Notes: a model not told the origin generated them from the letters alone. Counted from the first letter of the stretch, positions 1-9,346 are shown. The stretch: DNA of 39,554 nt from Segetibacter sp. (GCA_025963675.1 JAOQAJ010000143.1:1-39554), one strand, 5' to 3'. Made by a program: numbers and translations.

Positions 1-499
1 TTTCAGTAATGAAAGGGGAAGAGTGGTTACCTGCGCTATTTGGTATTTCCAGTATTTCTGCAGTGCGAAAAGTTTTTAAATCAATACGCGCAAGACGAGG
101 CGTGTTGTTGCCATTTGCAAAAGTCCAGCGTCCATCTATTTCGCCGTTTGTCTGCGATGCTTCAATATGGTGCAAATCGTCCCATGGTATAAAACCATGT
201 GAAGTGTTTAGCATTCCTTTTGTTTCTTCGCTGTATCCATATCCTTCCTGGGGGTCTTGCGAAAACACAGGTATAACTCTTAGCAAGCGGCCAGAAGGCA
301 AGCCATACACGCTCATTTGCCCACTAAATCCCCCTGATACAAAGTTGTAGAACTCGTCATACTTGCCTGGAGCTACATAAGATTTTTGAGCAGCATCGGA
401 GCTAACTATATTTCCTGCATTTTTTGGTTTACAGGCGGTCATGCTCCCGGCAATGCAAAGCGCTGCCAGGGCCAATAAATTGACTTTTAAATTTTTCAT
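1..499 (-). CDS. nosZ: Nitrous-oxide reductase, N-terminal part (runs off window start); clade II / Sec-type leader
   Basis: Reverse-strand frame from ATG at 499 is open to base 1: MKNLKVNLLALAALCIAGSMTACKPKNAGN...YVAPGKYDEFYNFVSGGFSGQMSVYGLPSGRLLRVIPVFSQDPQEGYGYSEETKGMLNTSHGFIPWDDLHHIEASQTNGEIDGRWTFANGNNTPRLARIDLKTFRTAEILEIPNSAGNHSSPF, matching the NosZ N-terminal propeller pattern. No twin-arginine leader. Absent from the supplied ORF list because it is truncated. Confidence 0.93.
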   Translation of the reverse strand, partial: MKNLKVNLLALAALCIAGSMTACKPKNAGNIVSSDAAQKSYVAPGKYDEFYNFVSGGFSGQMSVYGLPSGRLLRVIPVFSQDPQEGYGYSEETKGMLNTSHGFIPWDDLHHIEASQTNGEIDGRWTFANGNNTPRLARIDLKTFRTAEILEIPNSAGNHSSPFITE

Positions 500-521
500 T
501 ATAATGTGTTTATGGGTAGTT

Positions 522-1010
522 TTATTTTACTCCGTCATTCTTGCGCATGTATTCGTATATACCTCTTGCGGCTTCATCACTGATGTTTTGATTAGGCATA
601 CGCACCATACAAAGCTCTAACATTGCCTGCGCTTTAGGGTCTTTATCAATCATCTCATCAGTATTGGTAGAAAAGTTCATGATCCATTCCGGCCTGTGTC
701 TTTTGGTTACGTCTTTCCAACCAGGCCCAACTAATTTCTCATCAGTCAATTTGTGACATCCCGAGCATTTTATGTTGTACACCTTTTCACCTGACGTGGC
801 CATAGCTGGATCAAGCTTATCGGCAATTTTAACATCTGTAAATTTCCCTTTACCTCTCTCTGCGTCATAAGCAGGATTTTCTTTGGAAGCATCTGAAGTC
901 TGTGCAGTTGCCGCTTCATCTTTGGCCGAGGCTGGTTTTTGTTCACCTCCTCCGCAGGAATAAATAGAGAAAGTACCTGCCAGGGCAAATAATACAATTA
1001 GTTTTTTCAT
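522..1010 (-). CDS. c-type cytochrome lipoprotein, probable nos-associated electron donor
   Basis: CSGCH haem motif, lipobox-like leader (FSIYSCGGG), distal Met (VRMPNQNISDEAARGIYEYMR); 22 bp upstream of nosZ on the same strand. Confidence 0.9.
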   Translation of the reverse strand: MKKLIVLFALAGTFSIYSCGGGEQKPASAKDEAATAQTSDASKENPAYDAERGKGKFTDVKIADKLDPAMATSGEKVYNIKCSGCHKLTDEKLVGPGWKDVTKRHRPEWIMNFSTNTDEMIDKDPKAQAMLELCMVRMPNQNISDEAARGIYEYMRKNDGVK

Positions 1011-1074
1011 TAGTCTTATGTTTTATCAGTTTAACGGCTTATGCAACGTTAGTCCCAAAGCAGCACGAATTATA

Positions 1075-1086
1075 TGATATAAATCA
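1075..1086. promoter_or_regulatory. FNR/CRP-like dyad upstream of nos cytochrome gene
   Basis: TGATATAAATCA, centred about 70 nt upstream of the start at 1010. Confidence 0.6.
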
Positions 1087-1378
1087 TACTTTCAGCTCTT
1101 TCCCGTCATACTTCTCTATATTCCCAGGCGGACCGGTCTGCCAATCAGAAAGCCGGCATAGAAGTTTCAGTAAAAGTTGAGGTAGAAATGTGGCTCTTTA
1201 GTTACTTTACCCTTATTAATCAAGAAGGAAAGCCAGTAGTTGATGCACCTTGGTTTTTGCGGCTTAGGTTAATAATGATATTGACGAAAACTGCTGAAGC
1301 GAAACTAGTCATGCGCTAATGGTCGAGGATGCGAAACAGGATAGTGCGGATAACTAAGCGGAGGATAAAACATTAACA

Positions 1379-2434
1379 TCAATAAGGCAAGTTCCTTAAT
1401 TTATTTTCATCTAAAATAATGACTTTGCCTGTTTGAATGTCAATCAGCTTTTCATCTTTAAAGTCGCCTAACGTTCTTATAAGCGACTCTGTGGCAATAC
1501 CAATCGACTGTGCCATATTCTCACGCGATAAGTTCAGAGCAGGGTTCGACTCATCTTTTAATTTATACTTATCGCATAGCTGAATGAGGCCATAGGCAAC
1601 TTTTTTACGCAAAGAACTATAAGCAAGACTGAGCAGGCTCTCTTCTTTTTCGACGATATTTCTTGTTATTATCCTTATGAAGCTTTGTGCTATTTGCATA
1701 TCGTTTGATACCAGTTGCATAAAATCTTCCCTCGGTATCAACATCAATTCTGTTTCTTCTAATACCTGCGCTTCTTCTTTATAATTTACATCTTCTAAAA
1801 TAGAAGTGTAGCCAAAAAAATCGCCAGGGCCGGAAATGTTTGTAATAAATTCTTTCCCATCGTCATTCGTCTTCGACACTTTTACTTTACCTCTTATTAC
1901 ATGATAAACTACTCTTGGTCGCTGACCTTCTTTGTAAAGAATGTGCTTTTTATTATACGTATAGCTGTCCCTTTCGGGTGACGTGAGCTGCACTTTCCCT
2001 GTCTTTTGTGCAGTTGTCAGAAACTCTGTAATTGCTCCGGGTCCCTCATATTGTTGTTTTAGTAACTCAGTTTTTTTCAGTCTTACTTCAATTGCATTTA
2101 ATAGCTCAATACCGTCGAACGGCTTTGTTACATAATCATCTGCCCCCATCTCCATTCCCCTTCTAAAGTCCGCTTTTTCTGATTTGGCAGTCAAAAATAT
2201 AAACGGGATTGAAGCAGTTTCTTTATGCTTGCTTAATGAATGGTAAACGCCATATCCATCTAATACAGGCATCATAATATCACAAACAATTAAATCAGGC
2301 AACTCTTTCAACGCAAGTTCTACCCCTGCTTTCCCGTTTTCTGCTGTAATGGCTCTATAATTTGATAATTCAATTATCTCTGCTGTATTCTCTCTTACCT
2401 CTGAGTTATCTTCTATTATTAATATCTTTTTCAT
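1379..2434 (-). CDS. Receiver domain - CRP/FNR-type (cNMP-binding + HTH) fusion regulator
   Basis: N-term MKKILIIEDNSEVRENTAEIIELS...LIVCDIMMPVLDGYG...KPFDGIELL receiver; C-term YKEGQRPRVVYHVIRGKVKVSKTNDDGKEFITNISGPGDFFGYTSIL cNMP fold and SRENMAQSIGIATESLIRTLGDFKDEKLIDIQTGKVIILD HTH. Confidence 0.92.
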   Translation of the reverse strand: MKKILIIEDNSEVRENTAEIIELSNYRAITAENGKAGVELALKELPDLIVCDIMMPVLDGYGVYHSLSKHKETASIPFIFLTAKSEKADFRRGMEMGADDYVTKPFDGIELLNAIEVRLKKTELLKQQYEGPGAITEFLTTAQKTGKVQLTSPERDSYTYNKKHILYKEGQRPRVVYHVIRGKVKVSKTNDDGKEFITNISGPGDFFGYTSILEDVNYKEEAQVLEETELMLIPREDFMQLVSNDMQIAQSFIRIITRNIVEKEESLLSLAYSSLRKKVAYGLIQLCDKYKLKDESNPALNLSRENMAQSIGIATESLIRTLGDFKDEKLIDIQTGKVIILDENKLRNLPY

Positions 2435-3708
2435 ATGTCTGTTTGTTCAGCACGGGTGGGCTGGGGAATGTAAATCGTGATTGTAGAACCCTCATTAAGT
2501 TTACTTTTCATCTCTATTCTTCCATTCATCAGTTCGAGGTATTTGCTTACAATGTGCAGTCCAAGTCCGGTGCCCTGTATGTTGATTGCGTTCTTTGCGC
2601 GAAAGAAGCGCTCGAACAAATGTTGCTGGTCCTCTTCAGAAATGCCGATCCCGTTGTCTTCAACAGTGATAATAAAGTTGTTGTCCTCTACAAAGGAAGC
2701 CACCTTGATAATACCGTTTTCAGGCGAAAATTTTATGGCATTTGATACGAGGTTTATCAGAATATTGGTCACCAAATTAGTATCCATACAAACGATTGTA
2801 ACAACCGAATTTGTATAAACGATTTGTTGCCCATTTTTCAATAAGGCATCCAGCTCCTGCATTAAATTTTTAAACATACCATCAATAAATGCACGTGTAA
2901 CCATCTTAATGTTTGTTTGCACGTGCCCCTCTTCCAGTCTGCCAAGCGATAGAAAATCCTCAAGTATACCTTTCATTCCACCAACCGCTCCCTTGATCCT
3001 CTTGACATGTTTGTCAATCTTGGCGTCGGGGCTTAGCTCGTTGTACTTATCCAAAAGGTAAGCCGATGTAAGAATAGTACTTAAAGGTGTTCTGAATTCA
3101 TGGGACGCCATTGTAACAAACCTCGATTTCAATTCGCTTAATTCTTTTTCAGCTTCAAAAGCTTCATTTAACTCTTCCTTCGACTTTTCAAGTTCCGCTA
3201 AAGCCTCCCGAAGCATTTTTGTACGGTCGCTGATTTTTTGTTCCAACTCACTGTTCATGCTTTTAATTTCAATCGTGCCCCTTTCCAACTCCTGCTTTTG
3301 TTGCAGCACTGTTTCTTCCTGTTTCTTTCTAACAGTTATATCAATAACAAACGCAATGACAAAAGTGTGATCGCCAATAGTATAATGGCTAAGGCTTACT
3401 TCAACCGGAAAAGTACTGCCGTCTTTTTTCCTCGCAAACAAATCTCTTCCATGACCCATCACCCTTACTTCAGGTTTATGATAATAATCTTCCCTGTATT
3501 TATGGTGCTTGGCATGCACAGACGGGGGAATCAGCAATTCAACAGTTTCTCCCACCACTTCCTCCCTGCTAAATTCAAATTGCTTCTCAGCAAATTTGTT
3601 GAAATTAATGATCCGTCCCTCATCGTTTGTTACGACTATACCAATGGTAGCATAGTTGAAAAGAGCTTCGAACTGCTCAATATTACTTATCTGCTTTCCG
3701 CTATCCAT
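2431..3708 (-). CDS. PAS-domain sensor histidine kinase
   Basis: PAS (FNYATIGIVVTNDEGRIINFNKFAEKQFEFSREEVVGE), HisKA (FVTMASHEFRTPLSTILTSAYLL), HATPase (DNGIGISEEDQQHLFERFF...GTGLGLHIVSKYLELMNGRI). Stop overlaps the next start by 4 nt (ATGA, 2431-2434). Confidence 0.95.
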   Translation of the reverse strand: MDSGKQISNIEQFEALFNYATIGIVVTNDEGRIINFNKFAEKQFEFSREEVVGETVELLIPPSVHAKHHKYREDYYHKPEVRVMGHGRDLFARKKDGSTFPVEVSLSHYTIGDHTFVIAFVIDITVRKKQEETVLQQKQELERGTIEIKSMNSELEQKISDRTKMLREALAELEKSKEELNEAFEAEKELSELKSRFVTMASHEFRTPLSTILTSAYLLDKYNELSPDAKIDKHVKRIKGAVGGMKGILEDFLSLGRLEEGHVQTNIKMVTRAFIDGMFKNLMQELDALLKNGQQIVYTNSVVTIVCMDTNLVTNILINLVSNAIKFSPENGIIKVASFVEDNNFIITVEDNGIGISEEDQQHLFERFFRAKNAINIQGTGLGLHIVSKYLELMNGRIEMKSKLNEGSTITIYIPQPTRAEQTDI

Positions 3709-4099
3709 GTTTATTTTTTACAGAGTTACTCAGCACTTCCTGCTGTTTTATTATACAAAGGAAGTTTATAAAACCAAGTAAGCCTTTTTAAATAGTGCAA
3801 AGAGGAACACCGATTACACAGATTGAATAGATTTTCACACAATTTACTCCACGAAAACATGAACAAAACATTACATCATCAAAAGCAGAATTAGCATAGA
3901 TCATCTTTTTAAGAACACAATTAAGAAATCCGCTCTTACCTGTCTAATCCGTATCGTCCGTGTTCCATAAATCTTAGTAAGAATTGCCGATTCCCTGGTA
4001 GTCGCCGCAATAACAATGTGCATCAGCCATTGACGCCCGGTTCAAATGTAATTTTCCATGGCAGCACTAATAATCGCCAGGGTATTATCTCTGCACTGT

Positions 4100-4264
4100 A
4101 ACCAGACCGCCTTTTCTGGCATGGGCTATCATACAAGGGAGGTCGCAGCTGGTAAGCGGTAACCAAAATTACCTTTGCCAGCATTTGCCGTACAAGTTCA
4201 AGCCATCAATTGTTGCATTGCCGGCCGCAGTAGAAACGTCGGTGGTTATAAGAATAGTTTTCAT
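4100..4264 (-). pseudogene. Universal stress protein remnant (frameshifted)
   Basis: ATG at 4264 reads MKTILITTDVSTAAGNATIDGLNL, then after a frame change QMLAKVILVTAYQLRPP, then in another frame PMPEKAV: a UspA N-terminus split over frames. Confidence 0.7.
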
Positions 4265-4328
4265 GAGGTTTTTTACAAAAGTAGATAATCGCTGCTGTTG
4301 GTTCTATGTCCTACAGCCGATGGAAACA

Positions 4329-4340
4329 TGATTGTAGTCA
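4329..4340. promoter_or_regulatory. FNR/CRP-like dyad upstream of USP pseudogene
   Basis: TGATTGTAGTCA (minus: TGACTACAATCA), centred about 70 nt from the pseudogene ATG at 4264. Confidence 0.45.
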
Positions 4341-4779
4341 GGTTTTTGTGATGCATAACAGTATTACGGGAACAAAGATGTACAGAAAGAAAAAAGTTGG
4401 TATAAGCTATGACCAAAGCTTAAAGCGCACGATGTAAAGTTGTTTTAGTAAAATTGACCAATGGAACAACAACGTATTTTGGCACTTCAGTTTTTTACTG
4501 GCTTTTCGACTCTAATACAAGCCGAAAACAACATTAGTTTTTGAAAGAGTCGAGTTAAGACAAATAAGATGTGGTTATGGTAACCTAATTACAAACTGAA
4601 TTAACCCATGTACCGGGAAAAGAGGAGAAATTTTTTCAAAATCTAAAAGTGAGTTTAAGGAAAAATTATTCGTAGCACCAGTTGCTTCATAAACCTGACA
4701 ATACAAAATCAACGTCAAATATCTCATGATCGTAGGGCGTCAAGCCGAAAGAGCAAGAGCATATAAGTAATCTAGCATA

Positions 4780-4825
4780 TAAAAAAAAGTACAGGAGACA
4801 AGCATATAATGCCTGGTCCTGTACT
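4780..4825 (-). terminator. Rho-independent terminator of the OmpA-family gene
   Basis: Stem AGTACAGGA (4788-4796) / TCCTGTACT (4817-4825); minus strand continues into T8 (4780-4787), just past the stop of the minus-strand gene at 4847. Confidence 0.8.
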
Positions 4826-4846
4826 CAGTTGGGGTTTTAAAGATTC

Positions 4847-6820
4847 TTATTTAGAAGGAACTATATCAATAATTACCGTTCTGTTATAGAAACGTTCTTC
4901 AGGTAGATTGTTTTCGAAAGGTGCATTGCCTGCATCCTCACCAAAACCAAGGGTTTGAAAATTTACTCCTTTCTTACCAGCTTTTGACAAAGCACCTTCA
5001 ATGATTTTTTGTGCACTGTTGGCTCTTTCAAAAGATAATGCATTGTTGTATTTCTCGTCGCCAATGATATCGGTATGACCGTGAATAACAACCGTTCCGT
5101 TTTCAGGGATAAGAGGTGTTACAATATCAGTAAGAAACTTCTCATAAGAAGCAATCGTCTTTGATTTATCGAAATCAAACAGGATGCTGTAACGTAAACC
5201 TTCTTGTTTAGGATCATCCATTTTCATCAGGCTAACTGAGCTTTCTTTCTTTATTGACTGCCCGCTTTTAGTTTCTCCAACCATAACAATTTTATAGTTG
5301 CCGTGCGTGCTGTTTCCTAAAATCGTTTTTCCTGAAACAGATCCCTGGTCTTTTGTGTATGGTCCGTAATGCTGCACATTTCCCTGCTCGTCGGTAACTA
5401 CCACATTCCATGACTTCAGTAATTCATCAGCTCCTGTTGCATTGAAAAGCACATAGCTATCTAAGGGGTCTTGCTGTACTGCTATTATTTCAACTGGCTT
5501 TAAAAATGGTGAAGCAACACCGCCAACCTGTAGTAATAATTCAGGAGAACTGCTTACAATATCTACCCTGCGATCTCCCTCACGTAATAAGGCCAGTTCT
5601 TTTGTCGCGCCTGGTTGTTCGGATGGAATAAGGGGTTTGTCTCTACCTTCGGTGCTTATTCTTGTTGGGTTGATACCAAAAGCAGTTACCAGGTATTGTT
5701 TAACATTTTCTGCCATTAATTTACCTTCTGCAGGATTATTATCTGAGGCTCCGCTTAAACTTATCGTACTCTTTGGATTTGCCCTCAAACGATCACCTAG
5801 TATGTTTAGAATGTTATGGTATACTTCTAACTGTCTTGAAGAACGACCATTATTTAAATTGTTAGGCTGATCTTGCTGTAGTTGTCCTTCTTTGAATGCA
5901 ATTGCCTGTGTGTTGCTTAAATGCACATAACGATTTGGTATTTCAGTCGAACCCTGGTTAAAAAATACTGAATTACGTAAAGCAAAAGTTTCTTTCACTT
6001 TGCGATTTAACGGAACAACTTTCGGCGCTCTTACCGAAAACTGTATTTCTTTTTCAGAAGCCACTAAAGGAGTGATAACCGGTTCTGCTGTAGTTTTTAC
6101 AGGAGCTACCTTTTTGGCTGTTCCAAATTTAAGTGCTATACCGGTACGAAGCGTGTACAAAGACCATGATCCTACAGAACGTGGAGCTCCGAAAAGATTT
6201 GTTTGAAAAGATGCAAATGGCGATAGGGTCCACTGCGTTGCACTTGCTCTGGCTGAAATGGGAATATCAATGCCTGCACCTGCCTGGGCAGAAAAGACAG
6301 TTTTATTTATATCGCTCAAATCGCCTCTTTTATCAGTTTGTTTGTCTTGCAGATAAGTAAAAGCCTTAGTAATGTTAAAGGCTATAGTTGGCCCTGCAAA
6401 TAGATAAAGTGCAGATGAAAATGGGGCTATACGAATGCTTGGTTCAATCGTAATGTAACTAAGGTTGGTTGATAAGTTAGCCGGGCAGTTACAAGGCGCC
6501 ATAACACTGTCGAAACTTCCCCCGCGGTTATCATACGCTACGTTTAGCATACCTCCCAATACTTTATTTGGACGGTATTCAGTTAGTAGAGATGCGTAAG
6601 GTTTAATGCCGTCTCCCTTGTGAAATGCGGCAGGAACTGTTAAGTTACTGTTTAGCTTTTGCGTGGTACCACGGTAAGTATTGAAGTTTGCGGCGGCTGA
6701 TTCTCCAAACCACCATTTAGGTTGTGCCCGCTTCACTTTTTGCGCATTGCCCGCAACGCCGGCAATTATTAAAGAGAGGAATAAGAAAGCAAATTTTTTA
6801 TTTGCCGTATAATGTAACAT
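4847..6820 (-). CDS. OmpA-family outer-membrane protein with two OmpA/MotB-like C-terminal regions
   Basis: Signal peptide; final region YSILFDFDKSKTIASYEKFLTDIVTPLIPENGTVVIHGHTDIIGDEKYNNALSFERANSAQKIIEGAL; a second OmpA-like stretch (ISLSGASDNNPAEGKLMAENVKQYLVTAFGINPTRISTEGRDKPLIPSEQPGATKELALLREGDRRVDI). Confidence 0.85.
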   Translation of the reverse strand: MLHYTANKKFAFLFLSLIIAGVAGNAQKVKRAQPKWWFGESAAANFNTYRGTTQKLNSNLTVPAAFHKGDGIKPYASLLTEYRPNKVLGGMLNVAYDNRGGSFDSVMAPCNCPANLSTNLSYITIEPSIRIAPFSSALYLFAGPTIAFNITKAFTYLQDKQTDKRGDLSDINKTVFSAQAGAGIDIPISARASATQWTLSPFASFQTNLFGAPRSVGSWSLYTLRTGIALKFGTAKKVAPVKTTAEPVITPLVASEKEIQFSVRAPKVVPLNRKVKETFALRNSVFFNQGSTEIPNRYVHLSNTQAIAFKEGQLQQDQPNNLNNGRSSRQLEVYHNILNILGDRLRANPKSTISLSGASDNNPAEGKLMAENVKQYLVTAFGINPTRISTEGRDKPLIPSEQPGATKELALLREGDRRVDIVSSSPELLLQVGGVASPFLKPVEIIAVQQDPLDSYVLFNATGADELLKSWNVVVTDEQGNVQHYGPYTKDQGSVSGKTILGNSTHGNYKIVMVGETKSGQSIKKESSVSLMKMDDPKQEGLRYSILFDFDKSKTIASYEKFLTDIVTPLIPENGTVVIHGHTDIIGDEKYNNALSFERANSAQKIIEGALSKAGKKGVNFQTLGFGEDAGNAPFENNLPEERFYNRTVIIDIVPSK

Positions 6821-6890
6821 AGTGTGCTTTTTTATAAATTATTTTATTTTTTGTTGGGATAACATTCCGTTTCCTGCCAGTACTTTTAAA

Positions 6891-7013
6891 TGTTGTTTGC
6901 TTAAGATCTTGCTTTGGTTGCTGCCCTCACTACTACTTGTACAAGTGAGTGACACAACAATGCTTAATTGAAAAACCAACGTTTGCATCCAAGCTTTTCT
7001 TAAGCAAACAACA
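6891..7013. repeat. 123-bp intergenic element with perfect 16-bp terminal inverted repeats; holds a copy of a dispersed core repeat
   Basis: TGTTGTTTGCTTAAGA (6891-6906) vs TCTTAAGCAAACAACA (6998-7013), exact reverse complements; core GTACAAGTGAGTGACACAACAATG at 6939-6962. Confidence 0.75.
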
Positions 7014-7025
7014 TAGAATTTTTTA

Positions 7026-9206
7026 TTATTGAGGAACGTTTATAGTTGTGTTTACCATCGTAACCGAAGCGTTCAGAGATAGGGCTCTGCCATTCAATAC
7101 TGTTTGAACAGCATTGCCTGCGGTAGAGAAAGTGACGCCTGCAGAAGCAATGATAGTTCCTGTCATGATACCACCACCGGCTCCGTTAATAACAGCTGCG
7201 CTTCCTACATACCAAAATACATTTTTAGGTAAGCCTCCGTTGATCATATTTACACTTTTGGCACCTTGTGGTCCCGCAATACCAACTGTCAAGCCTGCAG
7301 CCGTCTGGAAAATCCAAACTGCGTTGGGATCACCTTTAGCATCGAGTGTAAGATTTCCGTTTGTTATTTTAAATGTGCCGCTGGCTGATTTGTAGGTGCC
7401 AGGAGCTAAGGTTAATCCACCTAGTTCGCCAGCGCCAGGATCAGTGCCGCCGGGCTTAGATGCAGGCGAAATGCTGTTGTAAGCAATCGTTGCGTCAGAC
7501 AAACCTTTTGTTGCTGCTGCAAAAGAGGTAGCGTTGCCTGGAGTTGGAGGAGCTGTATAAATTCTACCTGTTACGTTTCCTACATTTAATGGTGTCTCAG
7601 TGTAGATGTCGCCCGTAGTTCCATCGTGAAAGCCGGTAATTAAAGTAGATGCACCGGTTGTTCCAATACTACCATTGTTAATGATTGTATTTAATCCCTG
7701 GTTTGTGATTCCTGCACTGCCTCCGAAGGCTCCATAAAGAGCGGCACTTCCCAATGAAGGAGGTGCTATGACCGGAGGTTGTGTTGTAAAGCTCCACACA
7801 TAGTTATTGGCCAGGGTATTTCCTGCAAGGTCTTTAGCACCAGTAGTTATGGTTGCGGTATAAGTAGTATTTGGGCTTAAATTAGCGACAGGTGAAAAAG
7901 TTGCTTTTATACCTGAATAACTAACTGTTCCAGCAACAACTGCTGCTCCATTCTTTAATGAGAAAGTTGCTGTTGAAATACTTAACGGATCCATGGCCTC
8001 GCTGAAATTTGCAGCGATTTTTTTATCAAGCACCACATTAGTGGCATTATTAACCGGGTCGGTAGAAATGACGGTTGGCCTTACTATATCAGCGGCAGCG
8101 CCGGTTGTAAAGCTCCAGATATAATCACTTACCAATCCATTACCTGCAAGGTCTTTTGCGCCTGTAGTGATTGTAGCTGTATACACTGAATTGGGTGACA
8201 GATTCGCTGCCGGTGAAAAAGTTGCAGTTGTACCTACATATGTTACGAGGCCAGTAATCACTGTTGTTCCCTGTTTTAATGTAAAGGTTGCGTTAGCTAT
8301 TGTAGTGGGGTCCATTACCTCGCTAAACGTGGCAGAAACTTTTGTATTGAAGGCTACGCCGGTCGCTCCATTTGCAGGGACTGTTGAAATTACAGTAGGT
8401 GCGAGAACGTCTGCTGAAGCGCCTGTTGTAAAGCTCCAAACATAACTGCTTGCCAGGCTATTGCCGGTAATGTCTTTAGCACCTGTAGTAATTGTAGCTG
8501 TGTAGGTGGTGTTAGCCAAAAGGTTACCTAAAGGAGAAAAAACCGCTGTTGTTCCTATATAAGTAACACCGCCATTTACCGATGTGCCACCGTCTGTTGT
8601 ATTTGTAAGGGTAAAGCCTGACGTAACAGAAGAAGAGTCCATCACCTCACTGAAAGTAGCTGAAATGTTTTTGTTAAGTGCAACCCCTGTTGCCGCGTTG
8701 ATAGGGTCAGTAGCAGTAACAGTAGGTGCTGTAATATCAGGACCTGCACCTGTTGTAAAGCTCCATACATAATTACTTATCATCGCATTTCCTGCAACAT
8801 CTTCTACACCGGCCAATACGGTGCCCGTGTAAGTGGTATTTGGTTTGAAATTAGTTGTTGGTGAAAAAGTTACAGTTGCATCTGTATAGGAAATTACACC
8901 TGCGATTGGCGTAGTGCCTTGTGTTAACGTAAATGTTTTAGCGTTGAGCGTTGACGGATTCATTCCCTTGTTAAACGTTGCACTTACCTTACTATTAAGA
9001 CTTACGGCCTCAGCAGTATCTTTAGGGTTTGTAGAAATGACGATAGGGCAGACGCTAGTTAGTCCTACTTCCTCCATAACCTTTTTACATCCGGCTCCGA
9101 TAAGCACCAGAAGTAGTAGAAAATACCATTTGTTGTTGAAAATTTTAGAATAACCTTTACCTCTGCGTAACCGGTTACTCTCTGTAATGAAAGACATCTG
9201 CTTCAT
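7026..9206 (-). CDS. Lipoprotein with four Big_5 Ig-like repeats and a C-terminal DUF3494 (ice-binding-like) domain
   Basis: Four repeats of the type APTVISTVPANGATGVAFNTKVSATFSEVMDP...YVWSFTTGA; C-terminus LGSAALYGAFGGSAGITNQG...VWIFQTAAGLTVG...NVFWYVGSAAVINGAGGGIMTGTIIASAGVTFSTAGNAVQTVLNGRALSLNASVTMVNTTI; lipobox LIGAGCKK. Confidence 0.9.
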   Translation of the reverse strand: MKQMSFITESNRLRRGKGYSKIFNNKWYFLLLLVLIGAGCKKVMEEVGLTSVCPIVISTNPKDTAEAVSLNSKVSATFNKGMNPSTLNAKTFTLTQGTTPIAGVISYTDATVTFSPTTNFKPNTTYTGTVLAGVEDVAGNAMISNYVWSFTTGAGPDITAPTVTATDPINAATGVALNKNISATFSEVMDSSSVTSGFTLTNTTDGGTSVNGGVTYIGTTAVFSPLGNLLANTTYTATITTGAKDITGNSLASSYVWSFTTGASADVLAPTVISTVPANGATGVAFNTKVSATFSEVMDPTTIANATFTLKQGTTVITGLVTYVGTTATFSPAANLSPNSVYTATITTGAKDLAGNGLVSDYIWSFTTGAAADIVRPTVISTDPVNNATNVVLDKKIAANFSEAMDPLSISTATFSLKNGAAVVAGTVSYSGIKATFSPVANLSPNTTYTATITTGAKDLAGNTLANNYVWSFTTQPPVIAPPSLGSAALYGAFGGSAGITNQGLNTIINNGSIGTTGASTLITGFHDGTTGDIYTETPLNVGNVTGRIYTAPPTPGNATSFAAATKGLSDATIAYNSISPASKPGGTDPGAGELGGLTLAPGTYKSASGTFKITNGNLTLDAKGDPNAVWIFQTAAGLTVGIAGPQGAKSVNMINGGLPKNVFWYVGSAAVINGAGGGIMTGTIIASAGVTFSTAGNAVQTVLNGRALSLNASVTMVNTTINVPQ

Positions 9207-9346
9207 AAATTAGGATTGTGAAATGAAATATTGTGCATTAAATTTTTTTACACAATCCTAAAACGAAGAATGATACTCGATAGTGCTTAGAGGTGTTACA
9301 TGATTATAGTTAAAAGATTACATCATTCACACATTTTGAAGGCAAT

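Noticed and set aside
9-350. ORF on + strand, 113 aa
   Set aside because: Antisense shadow of the real nosZ frame on the minus strand.
2362-3771. + strand ORFs at 2362-2745, 2477-2818, 3238-3771
   Set aside because: Antisense to the well-supported receiver-CRP and histidine kinase genes; Phe/Ser/Leu-rich translations typical of shadows.
7114-9153. + strand ORFs opposite the Big_5 gene
   Set aside because: Repetitive shadow frames created by the Ig-like repeats; no start-site or family support.
7026-9206. Tandem DNA repeats as a possible CRISPR-like or satellite array
   Set aside because: Repeat period corresponds to ~100-aa Big_5 domains inside one open frame; it is protein-domain duplication.
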